From contig NC_063150.1 of the NCBI RefSeq assembly GCF_020921035.1, positions 9,176,001-9,240,000 on the forward strand: a stretch of DNA of 64,000 nt, read 5' to 3'. Position numbers and translations under genes: made by a program. This stretch comes from Rhodamnia argentea (Eukaryota; Streptophyta; Magnoliopsida; Myrtales; Myrtaceae). How positions within the stretch are numbered: the first letter of the stretch is position 1; the number at the start of each line of letters is the position of its first letter. A model generated the notes under the pieces. It saw only the letters and a list, made by a program, of their open reading frames with translations. It ran no database searches and was not told where the DNA came from. Positions 22,839-34,700 of this stretch are shown one piece after another.

Positions 22839-24519
22839 TAGATTGGCGCAATTAGCTTGAGCATCAAGAAATTTCAAGCTAAGAAACTGAAGGTTTTATG
22901 TCTAAATCTGACCAATTATCTCTAAACTTTAGAACCGTTAAACTCACGAACTTTGAAAAGTTCCAGATTAGCCCTCTAAACTTTCATGGTCCCAACTGCA
23001 AAACAAAGTGATTAATTTGGTGGAATCCTTTGACTCCTATCTTTGGGGCGGCGACCCTTCCCCATAATCTTGGTCCAAAACAATTAATTTGGTGACAACA
23101 TTTAAATGAAAGAAAATTTAATCTCTAGTCTTGTGAAATAATTCTTTGATAATGGAAAGTAAAAAAGATTCGATAACATATGATTATCGGATGCAGAGTA
23201 GAGTATACTTATTTCAATATAGAGTTAGATTTGTTTACACCATTTTCATAAATTGCTCTTATCATGTCTATGCTTATCGTTACATTACTGATTAGCATTA
23301 GCAGCCAAAATGATCAACTTTTAGTTGTAATGGACAAGTGATGGGTTTAGTTGATAATGGCACAGTTTGGTCAATAACAAAAGTCATTGATGGAAAAACG
23401 AAAAAAAACAATTGACAATTTGAACGGTATCGACACCTAGCCAAGGAATTTATCGACAATAAACATTAGTTGTCAATGAGAACCTTCACTGGGGACCATC
23501 GAAATGTAACTATGGAGTAGCAATATTTTTGGATATGTAATTTCTTTTAGATAAGTGCTACTTGATGATAGGTAGATGCTGAGTGGTTATATTTAGTGCC
23601 TTTAGGGTTTTTGTAACTTCTTGTGGATAAGTGTTGTTGTAAAGTTATTTGTTTTGACAAATAGGATTAGGAAGTTATACTTTTATATTTAATAACCATT
23701 TAAGCTACTCTTTGTAAAACCCTCAATCAATCACAGAACTCAACATTCTTTACAATTTTTTTTTATGAATTACTTTTTTACAATTTAAATATATGGTTGT
23801 AATTGCCTCAAGTCTTCGTACACGTAAATTTCTTGTCATTTGCTTTCCTGTCAAATTCAACAAAGGACCCTTCATATCCTTTGCCGATTCACACATCCAT
23901 CCATATATATATTCGAAAGTTATTTCATCGTCAATTCATTTTATTTTTGTACTCCTGATTAGTCTCCTGGATATATCGAAAGGTATTTCGTCATTGAAAC
24001 AGTTGCTTGCTGCTGTTGTTGTTTGTACATTTCAATGCACTGGAGAAGAGTCAAAAGGTGGCCTGATGTTCCATTTAAGCCATGCTTCAAGTGGACTTTG
24101 TGGCGGCTCAACAAGAGAAGATGGTAACCTCCATCAAATTGAAGGACCCATAGCCATAGGAGCATGGCCAATTTCAGAATCCGTGAGTGGTCCAAACGTC
24201 TCTGCCGTTTTGCCCAAATCCTACATAAAACGACAAGTCTAAGATAAAGAGGTCTGCTTGATGATGCAGAAACGTGACGTTTTAGTTTCCAAAGGCAGGT
24301 TTTAGCGCGTGGTGGTGGCGGCAGCGATACATACAGTAAATCTAGTATTGATGGGTATGCGTGAGGCTCATATCAATGGATTGATTTTCCAATTTATTAA
24401 AGATAAAGTTTAGACCAATTAAATGGAAAGTGAGAACTTAGTGGCCTGCCCCGACGATACTTTGTGATGTTTTGTACTCCAAAGGAAGGTATTGGAGTCC
24501 TAGCGCATGGTGGTGGTGG
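22839..24519. other. Intergenic stretch, nothing recognised
   Basis: AT-rich DNA without a recognised gene. An open frame at 23793-24242 has no known domain, no splice support and no homologue I recognise. Confidence 0.5.
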
Positions 24520-25800
24520 CTAATGAGTCTATCTAGCTAATTTTGATCAGAAATCGCTAACGTGGACGTCGGCTGTTCTACGTAATACGGCCGGTGCTGA
24601 CGTGGATAATTTTTAACAATATTTTTTTTTATTTTTTTATTTCTCTTTTCCTTTTTGGATCAAAGGGTATGTTAAAATATATCTTGAGCTCGAGCCCTAT
24701 GGACAAACCCCGACCTAAATTGAAATATGTATAAGCCGGCACGTTGATTTGATATTTCCACGGTAGTATGCTTTTGGATCATGAGCCGTGAAGGGAGTAC
24801 ACAGGAAAGGAAAGTTAGTGTGCTCGTGTTGCCGAGTGAGAAGCAGAAATAAAATATAATAAAATATAAGGGAAAGCTGGTTGGATTTTATTTCCTGATC
24901 CAAATCAGCGTGGACTTCTATCGTTGACCAACATGAGACTTCACTGGGCGGTGCATATATATAATCCAAAAGATATAGATTTGGGTGCAGAGTAAGTTTC
25001 GTATATGTCCTTCACTGCAAGTTGGATCACGTCAGTCCTTGAAGCGCCGTTTTATGAGCTGAGAGCTCGGCATGGTTTTCTTCTCCGTAGAAGTACACCA
25101 ATAATTTTTGTGATCTAGTCAAAAAATTCTTACAATAAGAATTTGAGTATAATTCTTTTGCGAGATTGAGAGATTATTTAGCTATGTACGTTATTGAAAG
25201 TAATTGTGGTTGGGAAACACCGATAATATTTAAGTGACTCGAGTGTGGTTTGTAATCTCGATTAAATCGCTTGTTTTATAATGGAATTCGTTATTGTTCT
25301 CTCCGCGGACGTAGGTCTCTACGATCGAATTACGTATATCTGGTGTCCGATTTATTTTCTTGTTCTGTCTATTTATTGTTCAATAGCTTATTTCGCGCAA
25401 CAGGGTCGATGGGGTCGCCGGCCCCTAGGCGAGGGCCGTGATGCCCTTGCCAACTGCGGACGAGGGGTCCCGATCCTTGCTAAGGCCGATGAGGGCGTCA
25501 CAAGCCCTCGCGGGCCACATTAAGAGTGGAAAAAAAAAATAGAAAGAAAAGAAAATATAATTATAAAATTTGAATCATTTCATTCACGACCCGGCTATTC
25601 ACGAAAAGTGAGAAGCAAATGATTAGCTTTTGGTATCCTTTGCCCATTATCTCCTCATCGAAGAAATAAATATAAAATTTGAAAAAAAAATTAATCTATT
25701 ATTAGAAATTATCCATGTCGGCGTTGTCCGTGCCACGTAGAATGACTAGCATCCACGTCTGCGATTTCCCGTCAAAATTGACCGGATGGACTTAATTAGC
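24520..25800. mobile_element. Non-autonomous element with about 110-bp terminal inverted repeats
   Basis: The left arm (24520-24631) and right arm (25691-25800) are reverse complements with good identity. The left 'gaaatcgctaacgtggacgtc' and 'gctgacgtggataattt' pair with the right 'ggacgt..' equivalents ('gacgtggatgctag' and 'cgacatggataattt' when complemented). Inside are T-rich and A-rich runs next to the arms and a GC-rich core (25405-25520) with 'gagggc' units. No transposase is present. The right side continues to about 25905 with the family's outer end, which the left side lacks, so the left end is probably truncated. Confidence 0.7.
25060..25405 (+). repeat. Possible copia LTR remnant
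   Basis: Sequence including 'gagattgagagatt', 'tccgcggacgtaggtc', 'gaattacgtatatctggtgt' and 'gcgcaacaggg' resembles the 3' half of plant copia LTRs (typically 'tccgtggacgtagg...gaaccacgtaaatc'). It lies inside the inverted-repeat element, so it would be a nested insertion. No second LTR was seen. Confidence 0.4.
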
Positions 25801-28716
25801 AAAAGGCGAAAAGGTTGAGGACTGAATTGGTGAAATTAAAATGCTTATGACTGAATTGGAAAAAAAATGAAATAGGCTTAGGACTTTTTGGATAATTTTT
25901 CCTTTTTTCTTTGATTATCATGTTGCAAATAATATGTTTTGGCTTAAAAACAGGCCACATTGTATTGAGATGGTATTGTAGTGAGCATTTTGATCCCTTA
26001 ATTGGGCGTGACAATGAAATTGTCGTGGGAAGAAAACAACGTATCGAGTTAATGCCATTTCAATCTCTTAATTGGGTGTGACGAAGAAATTGTCGCGGGA
26101 AGGAAACAACTTGCCGAGTTAACGCATGCAGAATCAACCCTTTGAGATTAAATGAGAGAACAAAAAAAAAAAAGTAAAGTGAGAACATTTAACGATGACG
26201 TGTGGTTGCATATACAATGCTTTAGTTCAATTATTTCTTTCGACATTATACTTTCCGCAAAGATAAATCGCAAAGGGTTGCTCATGTAATAAGCGTGTTC
26301 GTACTCCCTTGCTTAAGGTCGAGTTCGAATCATCACGCTTCCTCGTTCTTTCGGGGCCCGCGCCGGAGCACAGACACGTGGTAAATATGTGATCAAGTTT
26401 TGCTTTGAGTTTGTGTTAATGCGGTCATGGTTTTACACTAATGATTAGATGGTTTACGCGTGCAATGTTTACCACTTTCCGCCACGTTTTACCTTAAAAA
26501 AAAAAAATGATGTCGGCACTTCCCTCTTTTCGGAGTTTACGTAGAAAGACGGCTCTTTCGATTCCTACTGAAGAAAGTCAACCTCTTCGTCGGTTCCAGT
26601 TAGAGATGATTTGATTATCGTAACAAGTGTCACTCACTCAAAAAGGACAAGTCAAGTGACGATATTTGTCGTTGAAATTCTTATCCCTTTGTGGGCGGCT
26701 TTTCAAGTCGAAAGTCATTGACACTAGCACACAGAACAAATCAACGACGGACAAAACGACGTTTTTCTTTTCCGAAAAAGAGGAAGAAGAATCCATTACG
26801 AGATATTTTTCCTCGTGGAGATATTTGTATGTCGGGCAAATTCGGGGATTGTGCTACTTGATTTACGCTCGTCATCAGCCCACGGGTGACAATATTATAG
26901 GATACGAGGCCGATTCTGTTTCGGAGATAATAACGGCTGACTTGATTTCGGGACATAACTTTAACCGATATGATTCGATACAATTTTCGAATCTTGTCAC
27001 CCGATGAGGTATGACCGTAGGGTTGTCGATATGAGCAATTGAGATTTAATTTGTGTTGGCTACCACGTATAATGTAATATATGAATATTCAGCAATATAC
27101 ATGATGTTGTTGAACTACTTGTTTGGTCCGGCGACTAACGGGAGGGAGAAAGGAAGGAAAAAGAAAGAGAAAGAAAAATAAAATAAAATAAAATAAAGAA
27201 AATAAATTCAAAAAAATCACAATATTATTAAAAATTATCATGCCAGTGCCAGCATTGTTACTTCAAGAATTTCAGTCAAAATCGATCAAATGGACAGAAT
27301 TGACACAAATGCAAGAGGTTCAGAACTCAATTAATAAAAAAAAATTAAGACTGAACCGGTACTTTCAATAGGTTTAGGACTTTATTAGCAATTCTCCCGT
27401 TTGTGAGGTAGGTTCGAGAATATGATTCTTTGTTGGTTCATTGAGAACAATGTTAGGAACATGGAATTTTTTTTTTTTTAGACTTCTGCCTTTTACATAT
27501 TCACGATAATCCGGTAATTTCGGTGACGGTCATTTTGCAATAAAAGTTATATATGATAGTCATTTTGATACAATGAACTTTCATCGCTTTAGCGCTTCTC
27601 CTATATTTATTGAAAGTTGGCCACGCCATTATCTTAAATTTTAATATGGCCTGGAGCGAGTGTCACGGCAATTAGGATATAAGTAACGAGAAACAATCTC
27701 CATCTTTCAAGTAACTAAAACATGCGCCGTTATTGGAAGATGATGCACAAGTTGTGAATGTTCTCATAAATATTCTGCATGTTGCTCTAGAGCAATTCCT
27801 CATATAAAGATCTCCGACATGTCTGTATTTTATTTTATTTTATTTTATGGATTATGATCCATATATCGAGATTTGCCTAAAATCAAACTCGAGATATATT
27901 TGTCAATCAATTCACTATTGCATATGCCGACCATATTGTCACGTAATTTATCGGACTTCATGTGTCAAATGAAGTAGTCTTTATGACATATCACAACATA
28001 CAATAAGCTTTGTCATTTACAATCTAATTGTACATGAAATTGCCCATCATTCTTTATATTCACATTAAAATGTAACATTTGCTATAAACTACTATAATAT
28101 CAATGAGTGTCAGTTGCAACTAGCACTCCAAATCAGAATATTTGACCCCAAAAAACAAAAACAAAATTCTTGCTTCAATTTACTTTTTACTAAAATTTAT
28201 TCATATTTATGTAGGTTTAACATTGGAATTCCTCAATTTTATCAGTCAGGGACTTAAAACTCCTTAAATCTACTTGTTTCCACGTTCTAACTCACTGACG
28301 CTTTGCTCCTTAAAACCTCGCAACTGCAGCAAGACAGCAAGCAATTCTTAAAGTCATCGCAGTAGGTCTGGTTTCATGTCCTCCCTTCATTGATATTACC
28401 AGAAATTGAGTTATTCTCCGCTGCTTGTGCTCGAACACTATATCGCTCATGGTTGGGTTATGAAAAATTCGCTCCCACTCTTTCGAAGCAAAGCAAGAAC
28501 ACGGAATATGTGATGACAAGAGGGCCATCGAAGTTGTTTGTCTTCTTGCCTCCAAAAAACACTAGGTCAATATCGCGATACTTCGCTCTCTATATTTGAA
28601 GGTTCATCCCAAAGTAAATTCACCTTCTCTTGTCAGTAACTTTTGATATGCCGTGTGGTCTCTCCGCCAGGCGCTGAAGCATGTCTTGTGTCACTCGATT
28701 GTTCTGATGATGTGAA
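25801..28716. other. Intergenic stretch with a truncated repeat copy
   Basis: No gene is recognised. About 27150-27400 repeats the A-rich part and right end of the 24520-25905 element ('gtcaaaatcgatcaaatggac', 'ataggtttaggactttatta') without a left arm. The 28600-28716 end should hold the 3' untranslated region of RPC5. Confidence 0.5.
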
Positions 28717-31700
28717 TCATACGTTGCTGCTTTTCAGAAACCAGAAGGAACCCTTGGATTCACACAGATCATTCATGACCTGTAAAAAGTTTAGTTTCTG
28801 TTAAGCAAAGAAAGAACCAGAGTTCGCTCAAATTAATCTGCTTTCTCGCCTCTTCCATGCCAATTATATGATTAGCCAATTCTGTATATTGAAGCAATAT
28901 TAACAAAAAAAGGTTTGCCTTACTAATGCCCTAATGCTAGGGAAGGTGATTTCAAAGGTACAGTTGAAACCAAGAAAAATCACATAACACAACCCAAACA
29001 AAACCTGAAACGCATCTACACCTTCATCCACCAGTTTCCTCGGTACGCATTTACTGATGCTCGAGCCACAGCTATACAGATCAAGTAAAACTGCTTCCGA
29101 ATAAAATAATATGAATTCTTAAATCAAGTACAATTGAATTTGCTTCTTGTTCGATTATAAGTTCTTTTTTGTGCTGGGGTCGTCAATGCCCAATGGAGAA
29201 CTATACCTCAAGTTTATGAGAACAAAGGACCTGGGAACTTCTCATCAAAAGAAAGTCCCATTTTGAAGGTAAGTAGATTTTTGTCAGAAAAAGAGAAGCC
29301 TCTGAAGCTATATCTATAAAACTGACCTTTGTATATTCAGCATTTGAAATGTCTCTCTTCAGAGCCATCTTGGCAGCTTCAAATATTTCGGCCCTCTTAA
29401 GTGTCGCATTGGGTCCTTTACCTATCAGAAGGTTAATAACAACTTCCCTGCAAGGATGACTGGAAAATTTCAGAAACAAGACCACAAACAGCAGCTTAGA
29501 GATGATCGTAGGCAGCCCTTGGTCCCAAAAAGGCTAAACTGTTGGAAAATCAGGCCAATGACAGATAAAATAGATTTCCCAAAAAAATCATACCTCAAAG
29601 GCCACAATTCATAGATTTTATTGCAGAAGAAAAAAAAATGTCTATTACATTAATTACCTCAATGGATCAAGTTCTGGGTGCTCTGGGGATGACTTCAAAA
29701 CATAAAGCTCGTGAATGTTTACTGCAACTTGTGTGATAACTTTCTTAAGTTCATCTGGAGGGGCATCAACCCCAAGTGCGGCAGCTTTTTCCATTCTAGG
29801 ATCCGCTTTGGGAAGAGTGGCCTGAGAAAGTGCCGAACTCCGCAAACGTTGACAGATAAACTGAAAGCTGCAAATAAGAGGATTCCACTATGGTCAACGA
29901 GTCTCAAAATACATATAACAACTCTTCTCCAAAGTGCCATGTTAAGAAAGGGAACATAATTTCTAAATCATATGGGTACATCTTCGAAACAAAGGCTTGG
30001 CCCGAACTAGATTAGCCAGATGGCTTTAGATGATGTAGGCACATTAAAACTCAACAGGGATTTATCATACTAAAAGGCCTGACTCAACCTTGTCAGATCC
30101 TAAAGTAGGGGACAGAACCTAAACAGAATCCACTAAAGGCAACCAATTTAGTAAGTTCCCAACATTTCTCAAGAAGTAGTTAAATCTATAAGTCGTGATT
30201 ACGTTATCACGAGCTAGGGGACAAAAATAGAAGGAAAAAGGACTAAAGAGTGAATAATGGCTGGTGGGGGGCGATGCATTTGGATGACAAATTGGTATTT
30301 GTTGTTTAACACATCGTCCTTGGTCATTAAACCGATGACCCAATTGAGATGTTAAAAAAGAACAGAATTAATTCCATCCAAAACTGTACACCACCCCTAT
30401 CCACAGTCCTCCCAAATGGAAGGAAAAAGAAAGGAAGAACGGACAAGAATTACAGGCTTCACAAACTAAAACAACATACGACCCCAGAAAAAAAAAAACT
30501 AAAACAACATAAACAGAGTCCAGAAAAGAAAAAAGCAAATGTGGGCACACGGAATACAGAGGAATTCAAAATTGCTCAGCAGTAAAAGCACCTAGCTTTC
30601 TTTTCAATTGTCCTCATCTGATTCAGTATAAGAGATATGTGATAGCTAGTGCAGAAAGGAAAATGGGGGAAAAGATGGAAATCATTCATCCATACTCGCA
30701 AACCTTGTGACTCTGAAAGATTTTCAGCAAAGCCTTTGGCAAAGCCTCAAGAGTTTCATTTGACATAGTTCTCCTGCCAGGGGCAACTCTGCTTGTAGCT
30801 TTCATGGATGTTTTGTCTGAACTTGGAGGTTTCTCTAGCCTACTAGCCATGGCAACTTTGATTTGAGCATTCTTTGAATCATCTTGACCTCTTCCAATTC
30901 TGTCGCCTTGCTGAAGTTTCATCAAGGATTTCATCATTTCTGTCTCAATGCCCTCCCAGATTTGTTTTTGCTTGCTTACAATGTCTGGATATTGTTTCAT
31001 AAATGAAACATCAGTTCCCTGCTTAAACTTCCAATCACCTAAGGAAGACCTTTCAGTGGCGAAGACAATCAGGAACTTTTTAATGGCATCAGCAAGTATT
31101 TTCTTAACAGGTAGTTCTGTGATGTGAACCACAGGCCTCTTGCTGAACATAAGAAGGGTATAATCTCTAGCCCACACATCAAGGCGATAACCTTTAACCA
31201 GGGATTCATTAGACGGTTTTTGTAATGTCAATGCAGTCTTGGGAACCCAACATCCTTGCACCAACAGAGCATTACGCTGTAATTCGCTCAGGAAGACATC
31301 ATCGGAAACATCAGGAACGTTGTACCTTAGAGCACTGTAACGATGCACTTCAGGTTCCTAGAGGAAAAGCGAGTTTCAATTTGACATGCGAAAGAAAAAT
31401 CTAGATACATCATATGAAATGAAATCTCTTTAGTCCTCACGCCAAGAAACCCTATAACATATAGAAAGCATTTAGAGGAGGGCCATTATTCCTTAACCCC
31501 TGATCCAACCAATATTTGATTCATGTCTCACAAATAATGATATCACCTATGTTTATATCTAGTCATGCTTGCATTGAGAGAATGTCTATCGCTTATAAAT
31601 CACCAAACAAAGGCCTGGTTGCAGACAACTTCCTCCAACTAGGATGAAGGAAAATATAACCACTTACACAAACTAGAAACAGAATTCACTGTTTCGAGAC

Positions 31701-34700
31701 ATTTAACTACCTGCTGCCATTGTCACATCAATTTTCTGAAGCAAGTATAGAACAAAAGAGTGAAGGGGCAACACACCTTACAAAGCATCATCCTAATTCT
31801 CTCATCCGGTGGAGTTGACAATAGGATCCTGAAAAGGATAATTATGAATTTGAAGGTCATGTGCATGAATAACAAGCTAATAATGGATTGAACTGTTGCA
31901 ACCTTCTCGATCTATGCAGATCAAGCAGAAGAATTTTGCACGATATTCCAACCCAAAAAAGTATAAGCCGATAGGTGGAGGAAGACTATATGAATATAAG
32001 GCCAAGTGGAACCCCACAATGTGGGATACTTAATGCCCCCTCTCACGTGCAAACCAACCAAGGAAAGGCTTGTGGAATTGATAAATTGTGAGCTCAAATG
32101 GAAATGAACTAGGTTGGAACTCAGCTCTTTGACACAGTGTTAGAAAGTCCAACAAAAAATCTTAAGCCGATTAGTAGAGGAAGACTACATGAATATAACA
32201 CCCATTGAAACCCCATACAAGCGCATGGGATGTTCAGCAAAAATTAAGACAAACACAAGATTCTGGTTCCGAAAACAATCAGCGATGACATTACAAGTCT
32301 TATCGACATTCAAATAAAAAAGAAAAAAGGAATAGTTCAATCCAATAAATAAATTCGCGAAACAGCAATAAAATGAATATCACCTTTATGTTGCCACTCT
32401 TTAGAAAACGAAAGTTAAACAAGAAAAGGGAATAGTTCAATACATTAAATAACTCTATAAGCAGAAAAAAAACAATAAGTGCCAAAATTGTATATTGTTT
32501 AAGTTTCAGATGTTAAGATTTAGAAAAAGTCATATTGCGTCCATCGCAAGATTTAGATTAAGCAAAAAGTAAAAGCCTATCAAGACAGGCCCAACCCGAC
32601 TAGTTAAAACAGATGACTTACCAAGAACTAGTAATAGAACCAGAAGCTTTGGAGGTTAATATTTTGGAGCTTTATTAATTTTAAAGAAAATAAGGAACAA
32701 CAGTCATTTAAATTTCTAAACGACATGCTTATTTTTAATATACATGCCAGGATGCTATGTTTTGCTCAAGTTGAACATTAATAATGCAAATAGTAAAACA
32801 AAATGTCTAGTTCGAATAGCGAATTAGCAAGAGAGGAAGAACACTTCTAGTAACAGAACCAGAAGCTTTGGCAAGTTATTACTTTTGAGCTTATTAATTT
32901 TGAGGAAAATAAGGAAGAATAGTCGCTTGAATTTCTAAATGACATGCTTGCTTTCAAAAAATACGCTAGAATGCTATTTCTCTCGTAAGTTGGATATTAG
33001 GAACGCAAATAAAGATGCAGAACTTCGTACTTTCACCTCCTCACAAGTTAAAGGTCTAATTTTTTAGCTTTACTTCCTCTCATTTAGCATATGTAATAGC
33101 ATAAAAGAATGTCTAAATTTCAGATTTTAGGCCTCAATTTGACAAAAAATGTAGGATTTTACGATCCCCAATCTGATCTTACGAAACAATCCACACAGAC
33201 ATCAAAAAGATCCTACATAGAATCCCGATCATGACAACCTTGGAGGATTGGATAACAGCCCTACCTTCTCAAAGCACCATTTGTTTTGAGGTTCTGCTTG
33301 GGCACTCCTGGACATAATAAATCAACATAATCACACCTGCAAAGGAATACAATAATTCAAGGCTTAGGAGTACTGAGGTTATATAATCAGACACTTTGTG
33401 ATTTGAAACAACTCGCCATACTACATCTAAGTAGTGAAAGAAAACAGATTCAGGTCTCAGAGTATGGTACACACGGATTCATTGTGAAAAGAATAGGAGA
33501 ATTTTCTTCTGCCATCATTCCTTGTAGATAATGGGTTGATAGATCACTCTTTGAGCTATGGTACTCCAATTGAATCCAGTGCTGAAAAGATTCAACATAA
33601 CAACAGTCAACTCCAACTGACACCTTTATAACCAAATAAATAACTAAAGATTCCTTATGTTCAAAACCACGATGATAAGAAAATCAATAGTGTAAAGTGG
33701 CTTTACATTTGATTATTCTAGAGGAACATCTGTCTATCACTAATAGACCTATTTAGTAAGAACTTGTGTGAATGTAAGGAAAAACAGCTTGAATCTATAG
33801 AAAACATGTTTATTGAATATAAGTGACCAGAATGCAGAGAACAGAACTAGTCTTGGATTCAGAAATACTTTTTCCGTCTCAATATATTTTTCACATATCC
33901 TTGGATAAAGGATGTAAAGTTTCTTCTGATCCTGTTAAAGTTGCCAAAATCTAAGTCACTGGTGTCTCCAGCATGTTTTCTTTCCACAAATTATGTATGA
34001 TAGGAATATGTCTAGGAGAAAACAATTAAGTCAAGAAAAAATTGTAAAGTTCATATGTATGGCCTATGCCAGTTCTCTTGGTGAACCATTTAGTATTCAT
34101 ATAAGTTTAAAGGAAACACAAAATAAAATAAAATAAAATGAAGAGATGACGCATCAGAGACAATGTCATAAAGGGAAACAAGACAACCTTCAGAATTTAT
34201 CTTCATGACAAAAGGTAACATATTAAAGGAAACGTGATTATCTGCGTCAAACCGACAAATACTGCAATATCAAAATTCTGGCGTGTACGATTAAGGGTCT
34301 CATACCTCATCATTATCTGTCACTTGTTCAGCAGAAGATGCCGTCTTTTTGGCCTGCCATAGAGATTTACATTGAGGAATTATAACATTGATCTAGAGCC
34401 ACACATTCAGCAGCCACACACGGGTAGACAGATACTTAATGAACTGTAAATAAATGAAATCACAAAAAATGGAAACACAAAGCATCTGCAAATCACAGAC
34501 ACAAGCAACAATTTATGTATGTACCTCCACATCTATGATTTAGTACACGCACATAAGCACACATTTCAGCACAGCCACGCATCACATTAGAATGGGACCC
34601 CTCTGTGAGGTGCATATCAATTGACAGAAAAGTGCAAAACTCTCATTTTTTATTATTGTGGCTGCTCACTAAGTTTCTATAACATTATTACCACTGCAAT

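Noticed and set aside
23793..24242. 149-codon open frame in the PLT6-RPC5 gap
   Set aside because: No recognisable domain, low-complexity start, and nothing around it suggests a gene model.
26260..26350. tRNA-like B-box ('gagttcgaatcatcacg')
   Set aside because: No A-box at proper spacing and no cloverleaf stems; at most a very old SINE remnant.
29005..29089. Possible extra RPC5 exon
   Set aside because: Including it needs a different exon 12 donor and breaks the match to the conserved RPC5 ending, so it is left out of the main model.
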